A DNA stretch of 64,000 nucleotides. Origin: Bradysia coprophila. Lineage: Eukaryota > Arthropoda > Insecta > Diptera > Sciaridae. The notes under the pieces were generated by a model that was not told the DNA's origin, did not search any database, and worked only from the letters and a program-made list of their open reading frames with translations. Every line of letters starts with the position of its first letter. Position 1 is the stretch's first letter. Shown piece by piece: positions 27,721 to 39,219 of this stretch. The position numbers were made by a program, and so were the translations under genes. The stretch is from contig NW_023503307.1 in the NCBI RefSeq assembly GCF_014529535.1, positions 4,960,599-5,024,598 on the forward strand, read 5' to 3'.

Positions 27721-29660
27721 TTTGCTGTGTCTCTTTGGAAGTATACTGCCTGCAATCAGGTGATGTTTTGACCATGAACGGTCGAATTAGAAAAGTACAA
27801 CTCACTCCACTCACTACAAAAATACTGAGTTTCTGACGTGTTCAATTCAATTTAATGTACAAATTTTGCTTAGTTGACGAAAAATGAAATTGACGCGAGA
27901 TCAATTCTTTACACGTTGAAGCCAATCTCTGTGTAAAAACACACACAATTCTTGATAAAAATCTACGTTTGTTTTCCTCTTTCGATTTTTTTTTTATAAA
28001 TTCAATGCTATGACAGCATGACTAACTGTCAAAACATGAACATTGAGCAGCAGCATGTTATGATGGTATATGGTATACTCTTGGTATATAGAAAAGTAGG
28101 CTCCCCGCTCCCATACAATTTTTCTTGCATTTCCGATATTTTTAAGATGAGTAAAATGCAGAATTCTTGCAAAATATGACACAAAATGTATGAGCCAGGT
28201 GTCAAATAACGTCAGGTTTACACCGAGCTTTCAAAAGATTTGATAGATAACTCATACATTTTATGTCATATTTTGCATGGGTCCATTTTTCACGATCTGT
28301 GTATACTAAATCCTTCAAATTATAATTTTTGATCTTTCACTGACTGTATAGCACCAGCATAAATATAGAACATAGAATAAGCTGCTACTTCTTTTTATAA
28401 ATGTGCGAGAAATTCGTTTCTTTTTTCGATTGTCAATAAAGAAACAATTGTTTTCATTCGCTTTACTATAAAAGATCGAAATGATCAGTCTCAAGGCAGT
28501 TTCTTTTATTGATTACGAGTGAATTCGCCAAAACATCGAACAATCGGGATTGGGATTTAAGCCGACGGCGATCCTATCGAGGTATGGCTCAAATGAATAA
28601 TCGTTCCCAAGCTGGTCAATAATATTCAGCTCATTGACCTTCATAAACGTGCACAATTTAACATTATTCACATCTCGCATGTTGGAGTAATTGATAAAAA
28701 ACGATTTTCACGACCACTTCGGAGAAAAATTTTCTAAGGGACATGACAGCCCAACATTTTCTATTTATACACCTTTGCTCAGACTAAGTAGCTTCGTGAT
28801 CAAAAGGTGCCTTAACATTTTGTTTCAGTAGCTATATAAAAAAAAAGATTCTGAACAAAAGTTGAATCAACTTGGACGAAAAAGTGGAAAACATTGTTTT
28901 TTTTTGGCCTGGTAAGAGAATGTGAAGTTTTTGGTCCACCTGAAAATCCTTTATAGCTCGGCAAAAGCAAGGTTAAAAGTAATGTTTTCGTGTGTTTATA
29001 TTCTGTTTTCGCCTCGGACCGTACATGATATATGATGTATGCGTCGAAAGCTGTACTTTTCATGTTTTAGCACCACTTTCGACATTCTCAGCACGTAAAA
29101 TCCATTACAAACTCGCGTTGAATGTGAAAAGTCACGTTTTCAGCTTAGCCTCGAATCAACAAAATTCACATGAGAATTAAACTTCTTATTTCTGACGACC
29201 TTTTTCTGGGATGTTTTTTAAATGAATAAAAATGCAAAACAAAAGATAAAAAGTCGTGTAAATTTTAATGATGAAACGTGACTTTTAAATTCTTTCCCGA
29301 GCTTTGTGAATCCATTTTTCATGCAAGGGCCCTCGAAATTTCATGAAACTCGATGAAAAGAACGATTTTCAACCCGCACGTAAACTACAATTTCATCAAC
29401 TCAATTCTTAAATGGATTTTTGTGCCAATGGAGATTAAGCTCAACAACGTAATAATATCATAGTCGTTTCCGTTACCCTCAATGCTGCCACTATTCAAAT
29501 ATTATAGAATTTTTAATTTCAATCTAAAAAAAACCGCCTCTTCTGGTTTATACCATTATTGTAGGGAAACTATGGAATGGTATCGATGGTGTCGGTACTG
29601 CCGCTGTTTAGTAGCGAAACACGGCTATCTTCATTGTATTTAAGTTAATATATCAAATTT
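27721..29660. other. Spacer between TMEM41B and DENR
   Basis: This holds the shared upstream region of two divergent genes plus repeats. A small hairpin element lies at 28169-28276. A minus-strand frame at about 28513-28683 (about 55 codons, containing DYSFEPYLDRIAVGLNP) reads like coding sequence but I cannot connect it to splice sites or a family. Nothing else is supported. Confidence 0.45.
28169..28276. repeat. 108-bp hairpin element
   Basis: Terminal inverted repeats of about 26 bp: GCAAAATATGACACAAAATG TATGAG on the left and the same with one or two changes on the reverse strand of the right end. No open frame fits, and no clear target duplication was found. Confidence 0.65.
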
Positions 29661-29666
29661 TCAGTA
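29661..29666 (+). promoter_or_regulatory. Initiator-like TCAGTA of DENR
   Basis: TTTTCAGTAGTG with A at 29663 would give a 37-nt leader before the A of the split start codon. No DPE match at +28. Assigned only from the motif and the distance. Confidence 0.35.
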
Positions 29667-29699
29667 GTGTCAATAAGATTATCAAACCTTTCTGCGACA

Positions 29700-30512
29700 A
29701 GTAAGCAAAAATTATTTATTTTTTGTTGGGCAGTAAATTAACTACCACTCCATGCCTGTGACAACCAATCATCAATTCAAAATCAATATCTAGTGAATAA
29801 CTCCGATTCCTAACCACACTTTTGTTTACAGTGACAGATGTTCCGGAGCACCTAATTAGCGGGCCAAAGGCTGGGATAAATTACCCACTCACGGTTCAAT
29901 ACTGCGGAAATTGTTCAATGCCAATAGAGGTTTGATTCTCACATTTTCATACCGGGTTTTACGGTCAACGGACATTTAAATACCGTTTTGTGTGTATACA
30001 TTGCAGTACTGTGAATACTATCCGGACTACGAGAAATGTAAAATTTGGCTGGAGAAAAATCTGCCCACAGAATTCTCGAAAGTTAAACTGGATGACGCAG
30101 ATGGTGGTGCTACGGATGATGACAAGAAGCGTCAGAAACGCGGCGGTAAAGGGATAATGAAAGCGAAAAAGAGCAAAGATGATGGACCGAAAAAAGTTTG
30201 CGTTTCCCGGGCGCCTCGAGGAAAGAAGAAGTCAGTGACTGTTGTGACCGGTTTAAGTACATTTGGTATGTTGGTGTGGTATACAGATTGCATAAAGAAA
30301 ATCCAGTCAACATTTTTGTTCTATTTCGGTTAGATATTGATTTGAAAGTGGCCGCTAAATACTTTGGAACGAAATTCGCTTGTGGTTCATCGGTTACGGG
30401 TGACGATGAGATTGTTATTCAGGGTGATGTTAAAGATGATTTGTTAGAGGTTATACCGGAAAAATGGCCTGAAATTGACGAAATAGACGATCTGGGTGAT
30501 CAAAAGCGATAG
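29700..30512 (+). CDS. Density-regulated protein DENR, start codon split by an intron
   Basis: Exons: the single base A at 29700, then 29832-29929, 30007-30265 and 30334-30512; they join in frame to 178 residues. The protein begins MTDVPEHLISGPKAGINYPL and carries the N-terminal cysteine motif (QYCGNCSMPIEYCEYYPDYE KC), a lysine-rich linker and the C-terminal SUI1/eIF1-like domain (KVAAKYFGTKFACGSSVTGD, ending DLGDQKR). DENR pairs with MCT-1 and acts on 40S subunits in recycling and re-initiation after upstream ORFs. No other in-frame ATG precedes the conserved NYPLTVQYC block, and joining ...GACAA to TGACAG makes ATG ACA, so the start codon spans the first intron (donor GTAAGC at 29701, acceptor AG at 29830-29831). 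The second donor, GTTTGA, is weak. Convergent with CRCP. Confidence 0.95.
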
Positions 30513-30764
30513 TGTGCGATACAGTCCATTTTATGCGACTGATGACATGCATACTGCACATAAACATACCTAGAAGAGAATCCCCGCTCCCTTTTGATAA
30601 GTCTTTACATTTGATTGATTTATAATTTATTGTGATTTTTTTATAAAATTCAATTCTTAAAATGTAAGAAAAATAACATTCTGTCAACGTCAACGCGCAC
30701 CTGGATTTTTATTTGGCATCCTTGTCTTATCCCCTTTTTATTCAAATAAGTAGTCTTAGCAAAA

Positions 30765-32305
30765 TCATTCTTCCTCACTGGCAACCAACCATTGCTGAGC
30801 GATTCTAATCAATTCGTTCACTTGATCTTCCGATAACCGTTCCTCACTGTCTTCGATCTGTAACTGGATGTGCAGCGCCGATGACGGTGGATCGTTGACC
30901 ATCATCAAACATTCACTTTTCGTTAAATTGAACGGTTTGACGGCTTGCATGAACTGCAAAATGTTGTGTTTCGTTTGGGTGCGGCAGGATCCTTCTTCCA
31001 AAAATCGAAGTGTCTGTAAGAAATATAGCGGAGATTCGGTGGTTCGTTATTGATCGAATGTGGAATGAAAGTTCGAGAGATGATGTCATAGAATCATGTG
31101 ATACACTATGGTTCATTCAGACCCTAAGTTGAGTGCTATGCTATAACCATAGAGTTACACTCGATAGATGGCATGACGGCTATGTCATCTTGTATCATGC
31201 ATGGGCCTGTACAACGCACTCCAATAACAGGCACAAGAACAGATTTTTTCAACGGTGACTTGGACTCTTATTTTGTATGGAATTTATATGAAATTTTTAG
31301 AATGCTGTGTCGTGGAGGCCTCTTATTTAATTCTCTTCTCCTGCCTGTCTTGGAGTTCGTTGGCCTGTATCATGTATTGGTGCCTATCTCAGATTTTGTG
31401 CCTTTATAGTAAGATGTGTCAATATATTAAATGCCCGATGCCATTACATGAGTAGCCAGTCCTAAATCCGGGTGATGTAATTTTTGATGGGGATTACGTC
31501 AGCACCACTATGTCACCACTCAAGTATAGCTTTGTGGCTATAACAGCTGAAAAATTTGTTTCCGTCGAGTGACACGCTTTGCTCGACGGAAACAGCCAAA
31601 CTAAACATCGACACTTTAACTAAAAATGAGCTCGTATCATTAGACGAGAGAGAAAAGAAACGTCCTGCTATACAGAAAGATATCTTCAACAATGATTCTG
31701 TTGAGCCGACAAGAATTCCTTCCGAGGAATTTTTAGTCACTGAAAACCAGCGACAAAAATGTCCGCAATTAAGAATCTGCTAGAACAGAGAGACCACTTG
31801 AAATTCGCCCAGTTTCAACTTGGTGGAGAATGGAAATCGTTTGAAGGTACAACAGACTGTAACAGGAAAATAAGTTCAAGGCCCCGGTTCAATTTTAGGA
31901 AAATGTTTTCATCTGGGAAATTTAAGTAAATTCACCCCAGTCTTGGCCGGGAAAAACTTCCAGTCATCAACTTAAGCTCATCACTATCAAACTGAAACTG
32001 AGTTCTCGTAAACTCTGCCAAATGCAGCATTGTAATGACAGCTTCGGGACTCACATTACCAAAAGAAATTGACTGATTCGTCAAAATTTTTCGCTCTGAT
32101 GATTTTTCGCTTACCTCATAACTGATTGTCGCAAGGTTCCTCAACCCGAATTTCTTTTTTGTATCACCAATCGTTCGAAGAGCTTCCATCACCTCGAAAT
32201 TGGACATCAGAGCGCAGCTTGGATTGACACTGAAATTATTTACAGATTTTCTTTTTGTGAGTAAATTCGATGTCATTGTCCACTTGAACTAATTTACATT
32301 TCCAT
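30765..32305 (-). CDS. RNA polymerase III subunit RPC9 (CRCP)
   Basis: Minus-strand exons 32305-32298, 32229-32115 and 31013-30765 encode 123 residues (human about 148). The first exon gives only MEI (ATGGAAAT|GTAAAT), followed by VNPSCALMSNFEV and ATISYE|TLRFLEEGS, then the helical Rpb4/RPC9 domain with PFNLTKSECLMMVN and IEDSEERLSEDQVNELI. RPC9 pairs with RPC8 in the Pol III stalk that takes part in initiation. The acidic end is SEEE. Intron 2 (about 1.1 kb) is much larger than its neighbours and contains a 12-bp perfect hairpin. AATAAA (reverse strand) lies about 20-30 nt past the stop. The DENR stop is only about 250 bp away, tail to tail. Confidence 0.93.
31557..31593. repeat. Short perfect hairpin in the CRCP intron
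   Basis: GTTTCCGTCGAG and CTCGACGGAAAC are exact reverse complements of 12 bp separated by TGACACGCTTTG. It stands in the large second intron of CRCP, next to a 75-codon plus-strand frame (31556-31783) that I cannot assign. It may be the end hairpin of an inserted element. Confidence 0.5.
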
Positions 32306-32604
32306 AGTCACAAAAACGGGTATGAGGCTGCCGGAGTCTAAGTTTTGACGTGAGTTTTTAACAAATTTCCCTTTGAAGTCGACGGATTGTTTATATTTGT
32401 TTTTGAAAAAAATGTCAACAAAAAGCAGAAGGAGCGCAGAGGGTGGTCACATTGGACATTATGGTGAAGTTGTTTACGATAAAAAGTTGATTTTGAGAAT
32501 TTGAATAAATTGGCGCAATTTATGACCAAAATGTTTTCTTCACACATCGAGCGATAAAAATGAGCGAAGACAAGCTACACCTGTTGTTATTTATGCAATC
32601 AATT

Positions 32605-32694
32605 GATAAATGATCTTTTAGGAACTAGATGTGTGATCGGCCTTTGGCCTCGAGTGATAATCTAATACACATCGTGTCCCTAAAATGGTTTATC
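32605..32694. repeat. Hairpin element with GATGTGT/ACACATC arms
   Basis: Left arm GATAAATGATCTTTTAGGAA CTAGATGTGT, right arm on the reverse strand CGATAAACCATTTTAGGGAC ACGATGTGT, around a GC-rich centre GGCCTTTGGCCTCGAG. Same family as 21451-21545 and 34575-34697. It lies between CRCP and the DUF4773 gene. Confidence 0.7.
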
Positions 32695-32771
32695 GTTTTC
32701 CACGCTAATGAAAGAGAGCAAACAAAGTTTTGCTTTTCGTCACTGAGTTGAGAAAAACCACTTCTTCAACT

Positions 32772-33617
32772 TCAATTTTTTATTTTAACTTCAGTAACTT
32801 CATCGTAAATGTCATAATCTGTTTGAGGTGGTTCACCCGGCTGCGTTACTTGAGTCTGAGGCACTGTATCAACGTTATCCACAACATCTGGATTCTCTGG
32901 ACTCTCTGGACCCTCTGGACTCACTCCTTCCGTATTTACTTCTAGGCCTCCATTCTGATCTGGCTTCACGATGGCAACACCGTCCTGTCCCATTCTCATA
33001 CAATCAAAGTGCAACACCTTTTGGAAAACCAGAAGTTAATTAATAAAAGAGACGAAATTAATGAACCACTACACAGTTCCGTGTGCTTACAATGATTGGC
33101 GCTTTTTGCACGTTCATTTGCATGTCCATGCACATGTGAAGATTATTTCCTGGCGTAAAAATATTGAATAATTTAACGCACATCTCAATGTTTAAAGCCA
33201 CTTGAATTGGGGGCGGAAGCGGAAATGGAAGACATAACGGTGGTGGATTTTTGGCCGATACCATATTTGTGTACAGATTATTTTCGTTCATCATCACGTC
33301 CAGTTGTAAAGAGAACTCGTTGGGGTCATACGTAAAGTTTGTGCAAACTAAAATTTAGAAAATTTGAATTTTTCCAAAACGTATTCAATGTTCTTTCCAC
33401 ATACGGTGCTGATTGAAGTTAAACTGTTGAATAGACATCCCTGCGCAGCAACCGCAATTCAGTGAATGACATGAACATGGTCGACGAATTAAAGGTAGTC
33501 TTGGCGATGGTGAATACTTTAGTGGAGTAACGATAGGCGGGAGGAGAGTTCTATTTGTTTTCAGGTCGTAGAAGATTATCCCACCATTTCGTAGGTTCGC
33601 TTTGTCTGTGCTGTGAG
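32772..33617 (-). CDS. DUF4773-type cysteine-rich protein, 5' end missing
   Basis: Minus-strand exons 33617-33405, 33347-33091 and 33017-32772 join in frame to about 237 residues. The middle has the cysteine cluster CSCHSLNCGCCAGMSIQQFN followed by CTNFTYDPNEFSLQL, CLPFPLPPP, CVKLFNIFTPGNNLHMCMDM and DCMRMGQDG, a pattern I associate with the insect DUF4773 domain (secreted proteins of unknown role). The C-terminal third is acidic and rich in Pro, Glu and Asp (repeats of PEGP/PESP/PENP). The 5' end starts at a good acceptor (TTGTTACAG) inside a codon, so at least one upstream exon, expected to hold a signal peptide, is missing; I looked as far as the thioredoxin gene without a safe candidate. 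A MITE at 33740 lies in the presumed first intron. Confidence 0.75.
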
Positions 33618-33739
33618 CTGTAACAAAATGTGATATTTTTTGTGGTCTCTGGTTACAAAAGATCAGTCGGCTTCGGTTGACGATTCACATATTCGTTAAC
33701 GCTCACTTATGTATTTGCATAGTTAATCTGCTGACAAAT

Positions 33740-34141
33740 ATATCGTCGGCAACATGACTAAAGGGCATATCTCTGAGATCAAAAAAAAAATCAGTAAAAT
33801 CAGCATTTTTCGTCGTACTCTCTAAAGGCTTTTTAGTTTTTCCACAATAACATGCGAACCGTATGGCCGACTGATTTCATGTCGAGCTCAAAATTCATTA
33901 CTTTTGACTACCTTTCAGGGAAAAATAAAAAAAAATCAAAATCGGCTCAAATGTCTCACAAATTTTGTTTAAATAAAGCTGTATCTTCTGAACCATATGG
34001 TTGGTTGACTTTTTCGTTGACCCGTCGGGCCCAAAATTCATAACTTTTCACACCTTTCAACGAAAAAAAAGTTTATCAAAATCGATTGAGTAGTTTCTAA
34101 GATATCGGAGATACGCCCTTTAGTTATGTTGCCGACGATAT
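33740..34141. mobile_element. 402-bp MITE with long TIRs and an internal duplication
   Basis: The left end ATATCGTCGGCAACATGACT AAAGGGCATATCTC is mirrored at 34141 on the reverse strand (ATATCGTCGGCAACATAACT AAAGGGCGTATCTC). Inside, two direct segments of about 125 bp resemble each other (for example CAAAATTCATTACTTTTGAC versus CAAAATTCATAACTTTTCAC, each followed by an A-rich run and ATCAAAATCG). No safe target duplication was found and there is no coding sequence. Confidence 0.7.
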
Positions 34142-35706
34142 CTGGCTTGAAAATTTTGAACTGTCTGTGGGCCACTACTGTCTGATAAAGTATTATAGCT
34201 GAAGCTACAAAACTACAAATTCGTTGATGCGGACTAGGTAAGTAAAACGAAGAGTATTTTAGTTTTATCAGAAAATCGTGTTTTGAGTTTAACGGTATTT
34301 AACTTAGGGTTTTGCGGTCCTTATCAAACTACAGTCAATACAAGTAACGAAAAGGTTTTCTTTTTCGCCCTAGAAACTGTCAATACAATAAGCCGGGAGC
34401 ACGTTCGGCAAATCACCATGAGCAAAGATAAATTCATTTTCACACCAAATTTTTTCCGCTTTTCAGTTCACCACTAGTATCCACATGGATTTCATATTAG
34501 CACTAAGCGTCAAAAAGTTTCCCATTTCGATGATGTAATAGTACACGAAATAGTTATTTATGCCACCGAGTGATAAATGCTTTTAGGCACTGGATGTGTT
34601 AGTTGTCACTCTAGGCACAGCTCTGCTACAGTAGCAGTGTTGTGCTCTAGGCCACATGCCGAGTGTAACAATACACATCGCGGCCTAAAAAACATTTGTT
34701 CAACTCATTGATGAAAGTGAAACTCTCGTAGGCTTTTTTCAAAAAACGTTGTAGGAGTGATTAATGCCTTTGCGGACACACTATGTGTTCACATTCAGTC
34801 TGTCGACAGTGCCAAAAAAGTTTGTCTAACAAATGCAAAGAAAGATTTACTTTTCGACACTGAGTTGAGAAAAGTAATTTCGAGGGCCTGATTTACTGAT
34901 ATGTTTAAATTGAATCATAAAAAAGTTAATTAACCAAACATTGGTCGGGCAGTTCTTCACATTTTTGTATCTTGTTGGAATTGTAAGCCCTCGAACCGCG
35001 ACCTTTTTACAAAACGCTGGTGGCATTGACTGTGAGCTATTAGCAAGCAATTATTACGTACACAACACGGCAATTACTAAGATTGGAATCAGCACAAATG
35101 ACCTGAGCACACAACTATCCATCACCATTGGAACAACCAATATATCGGTTCAACAATATAATTTATTTAATTAGAAAATGATATTCGTTGGACGAAGTTC
35201 AGTGTAACACTAAAATTGATTTCAGTATTTCTGTTTCGGAAGCACTGATTTACATAAAATTGAGGAACAGAATGTGATGATATTTTAGCGTTATGCATAC
35301 CAAGCTTCTTCGTAAAAAGACAAAACAGAAAAATTGAGTAGAAAAACTCGACAATACGATGGTTTGAGTTTGTTATTCGTTTTTCAAAGAAATTGAGACT
35401 AGACGGTTCACGAGGCTCAGGCGGTGTTATGTTAAAGCTATAAAGACCTACTGTCCAAACAACATACTATGACATACATAACGTAACATTAGTTTTGCAA
35501 ATATTTATGGACCTCCGACGCATGTGATCGGAATGTTAATAAGTTTTTGGTTTTGATTGGAATGGTTTATATTACAGTTCCTCTAACAGTACATTGAGTT
35601 TGGCCTTTTGTTTTGTTTTTATTAAAAAAATTTATTCTACGAAATATCAACCAGCAACGGTGTGCCTAAAACAACTTTCTTCTTATACAGTTTACAATCG
35701 ATCCAT
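34142..35706. other. Spacer with a hairpin repeat and unassigned frames
   Basis: Contains the hairpin element 34575-34697. A 77-codon plus-strand frame at 34941-35174 (MVGQFFTFLYLVGIVSPRTA...) begins like a signal peptide but has no recognisable domain or splice context. Reverse-strand AATAAA signals at about 35614-35634 probably serve the thioredoxin gene. Confidence 0.45.
34575..34697. repeat. Hairpin element with GATGTGT/ACACATC arms
   Basis: Left arm AATGCTTTTAGGCACTGGAT GTGTTAGTTGTCACTC, right arm on the reverse strand TGTTTTTTAGGCCGCGATGT GTATTGTTACACTC. The centre is itself partly palindromic around CTGCTACAGTAGCAG. This is the longest member of the family in this window. Confidence 0.7.
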
Positions 35707-36183
35707 TCATTTCTTATCGACCACATCTTTAACGAATTTTCGGAGCTTATCCGTGTCTTGTAAGCCAACTATTCTTTCGGCAGCCTTGCCATTTCGAATT
35801 GCTAATAACACCGGAACAGCCGCCACATCATAGTCCAATGCCAGATCACTGTACTCATCAATGTCCACTTTAGCTAAATTAATCTTTCCTTCACTCTCGG
35901 CTATCACCAGCTCAATGCGCGGTGTCAACATTTTACAGGGGCCGCACCATCTACAAATGATAACACAGCGCAATCATTTCACTTTCAGTGTAACATGTAA
36001 AATTTAATTCTATTTTTACGTTGCAAAGAAGTCCACAATCACCGGTTTGTTGCTGTTTTTCACCTTTTCATTGAATTCTTCCATACTTTGAATTTTAAAG
36101 ATTTCTTGACGACGCACTGTTGTGCTAATTGTACGGATTGATGGAATTGATTGTAAGATTCTGCTTCTGCATAGAGCCAACAT
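35707..36183 (-). CDS. Mitochondrial thioredoxin (Trx2/TXN2)
   Basis: Two minus-strand exons, 36183-36020 and 35950-35707, encode 135 residues. The first about 25 residues (MLALCRSRILQSIPSIRT...) are basic, hydroxylated and free of acidic residues, as in a mitochondrial presequence. The thioredoxin fold follows: IVDFFAT-WCGPCKMLTPRI with the active-site WCGPC split by the intron at Thr, VDIDEYSDLALDYDVAAVPV with the conserved cis-Pro, and a C-terminal helix ending DVVDKK. It would reduce mitochondrial peroxiredoxin with thioredoxin reductase. The 69-bp intron has standard borders. The gene looks complete and the call is firm; mitochondrial location is inferred from the presequence. Confidence 0.95.
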
Positions 36184-37737
36184 TTTTGGGAATAATTTAG
36201 TTCTTTGGTCCTATTACTTTATTACGAAATAAATAGTCGAGTGTCAACAACAATGTAGTGTGTTTGCTCCGTTTGCTCTCGGTACGCTCCGTGTGAATGG
36301 AACGAGAAAATAGACTGTCAAGGTTTGGTTCAGTATCAATTGGATGAATTTGAAATTGGGCGGCAAAGTAAATTCGTTTGTGAAATGAGTTAAAGTAGTA
36401 AACTCACCGTACATTGAATTTTAAAAGAATAGATGCTGATTGATCTATAGATTCGTGAGGTGTGCTGTCGATCGAAAGATGGAATTTATCGTTGTCATTT
36501 CAATGAGGAATTATTACTAGTATCTGTTTGTGTACTGTCAACACAACCAAAGCTTTGATACAACGCACTGGAAGCATGACTGATAGTAGTTTGAGCTGCC
36601 AAATAGTCTATTTTATATGATTTTTTTTTCAATTTGTTTACAGTGCCAAAAGCCAAAAGCATCACAATCAGATAGATTGCCGTCATTCTTTTCTTAGGAA
36701 CGCCGATCTTCTTTGCATTTCATGATGTTTGTGACCGGACGGGAGTCCAACAACGTCTTTAAGATTTAATATTATGACTTTTCATTTTATCAATCATAGG
36801 ATTGATGAACCGTCATCTAAATTCTATAAACATAGGAAAACATTTTGTTCTTACCGTCTGCTTCGAATTCCACGTTTTACAAACGGCATATCAATCCTTA
36901 AAGCTTCGTATGGGACTACAAAAAAGTTGAAAAGCCTTACCTTATCACTGACTTCCGATGTGTTCTTCTAAGACACATCTGTAGAACAAAGTGTATGGTT
37001 GTGATAATCCAATTTTTCGTAGTATATCGCTGGTATCGCTGATCTGTCTACGATCCGACGTATTGTTCAGGCTCTATTATATGATCGACACCACGACACT
37101 TTAGAATACGGATCTAATTGGCAGGTGGTCGGTGCAAATTCAGCCATTTCGATTTTTCGCCAAATTTGTAGCTTCGAATTGAACTTCCTCTCCGACATAA
37201 AACGAAGTATCTGAAGCATTAGGAACGTGGAGTGCTCGACAAGTTGATTATTTTTCTTTGCAAATAGCCACTTGACAGTTGTCGAAGGTTTGCTCATTGT
37301 TTCAGCGTTAGTGGTAAAAGTATCGACCATGACCATGTTAGTGATTCATGTTCATGCATTTAACAGTTAGTTAAACCAAACTCGAAGGTCGCAATGAACA
37401 GTTTGGCAGGTCGCGTTCTATCAATTAATTAATTTGATGCCAAAGGATAAACCTTCATTATAAAACTGATATTTGCCTCTTTTTGTAAATATGTTTCAAG
37501 CAATAAAACAACGAAACTGAAAATATTTCAATTACCTCAACTCTCCGTCAAATACCTTAGCTTATTTACACACATTTTGATTATTTCTGTCTCCAATAAA
37601 TTCTGAATCCTCATGTTAAATATGCCTATATCGATTTCATTGTATTCAGCCAATGTCTTTCTGGCATTCGTTAAAAATCAAGCCCGTACACTATACAAAG
37701 TCCTAATTTTCAGTAATAAAAAAACACAACAAATAAT
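36184..37737. other. Spacer with two unassigned minus-strand frames
   Basis: A 63-codon minus-strand frame at 36495-36686 begins with a hydrophobic MTAIYLIVMLLAFGTVN and could be a small secreted peptide. A second of 89 codons at 37067-37336 has a mixed composition (VKWLFAKKNNQLVEHSTFLM). Neither shows splice sites or a family I know. They are reported only as possible small genes. Confidence 0.3.
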
Positions 37738-37745
37738 AAAAAAAA
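37738..37745 (-). terminator. Pol III terminator of tRNA-Cys
   Basis: Immediately beyond the tRNA 3' end, two bases after its discriminator, the minus strand reads eight T residues in a row, the usual RNA polymerase III stop signal. Confidence 0.8.
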
Positions 37746-37747
37746 TC

Positions 37748-37819
37748 AGGGGGCACACAGGTTTGAACTATGGACCTCTCGATCTGCAGTCGAATGCTCT
37801 ACCACTGAGCTATACCCCC
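37748..37819 (-). tRNA. tRNA-Cys (GCA)
   Basis: The 72-nt minus-strand sequence starts GGGGGTATAGCTCAGTGGTA and has A box TAGCTCAGTGG, anticodon loop CTGCAGA (anticodon GCA), and T loop TTCAAAC. The acceptor stem GGGGGTA pairs with TGCCCCC with one G-U pair, and the T stem CATAG/CTGTG pairs with one G-U wobble. It is close to fly tRNA-Cys. There is no intron and no encoded CCA. The T stem differs from the usual GC-rich form but is fully paired, so it is probably functional. Confidence 0.93.
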
Positions 37820-39219
37820 CTTGAATTCGAACAAAAATATACAGCACTTTACACCATACCAATAAAATATGATTCACAATCATTGTTATTTTACTATTAA
37901 TATAGGATCCATACGCATGCTTGATTTTACAGTATACTGTAACAGGTGAATGTATGTTGCTACTCATGTGACCAGTGCATATGGGAACGAGTTGTAAAAG
38001 AAACCATTCATCGCTGATATTATTGACAACTGATGGTAAAAGCGATTATTAATCATGTTGTTCTTATTTTGAACAATTAATTAAAAAGTAATTAAAAAGC
38101 TGGAAACGCTCACGATGCTGCTGAGAACTAAATAATTTTTTGTAAAATCAAATTTCATATCGATTTCGATGAATGAAACTTATTTGAGTTCTTTGATCCT
38201 TTCGCGATCTTTCTCGATCATAAAATAATAATGATAAAATTACCCAAAAGGTGCAATTGATTGATCTATCTGAGATGCCGTAAAACAATACAATAACAAT
38301 AACTCAGGCAAATTGTTCAGGATTAGAGCGATTAGAGTGCGTCAAAATGGTCAAAATTTTCAGAGAAGAAACATCAATAAAAAGTATAAAATGAATGTTT
38401 AAAAAAGGCGCCAAATTCAAATGCTATTAACGAGTCTTTTAGATCAAAAGGTCGAAAATGCGCAGAGGGAGAATATTAAAACTGAGATCCAAAACGGTGA
38501 ACTGCGCTTCAAGCTTTACATTCGAACTCATTTTCAAATTTTCAGACGACAAGCGGCGAAAGTGTAATTGCAGACCCGTGTAGGAGGCTCACTACTGATA
38601 ATTAACACCCAAAAATTACATATACTTTTTATACTTTTTTCAAATATTTCATACTGAATCCTAAGCTAGTATTTTCTGCTGTATGTAAAGCTGTCAGTCT
38701 ATCATGCATACAGTATAAGTGTACAGCTGCATACTTACTTGAGTACTGAGAAAATAGATAGATTGAACTGTAGTAAACATCCCAAAAAGTCACTGGTAGA
38801 CTACATTGTGAGATTGAATGAATGAATAAGGTTCACGCGTAGAGTAAAGCAGATGGGTCGTGCTTGAAATTGATGAATGTTGTTCGTAATGTTACATACG
38901 TGTTCATTTCAGCAGATCTTCATATAAGTAAATATCAATAAATCGAGACAAACGGGATGACTGCAATAACTACATCTCATAGAGTACAACTCTGTAGATA
39001 TGCTATTCATCTTCAATATTTATGTTTGTCTTCTCCTAACTTATCCACGTTTTCGAAGAAAATGCTATGCCAAAAAATCACTCATTCTGAGAGTCCTCGC
39101 TTCCAGAGAGTGTGTGCGTCGTTAAGACCTCCCGTCCAAAAACGCAAACCAATAAGTTATTGATATATTCGTTTTCGGTTTTGGCCTTATCTCAACATTC
39201 TCCCTCCGTCCTATGCCGT
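37820..39219. other. Non-coding spacer
   Basis: No gene or clear element was recognised. Reading frames are short and lack context. Confidence 0.5.

Noticed and set aside
28812-29063. 83-codon frame near DENR as a gene
   Set aside because: Overlaps an opposite-strand frame of similar length and has no motif or splice context.
36495-36686. Hydrophobic N-terminal frame as the missing signal-peptide exon of the DUF4773 gene
   Set aside because: Its possible donor has the wrong phase for the acceptor at 33618, and the complete Trx2 gene lies between them on the same strand.
37746-37967. Open frames across the tRNA-Cys gene
   Set aside because: They are shadows of the tRNA sequence.
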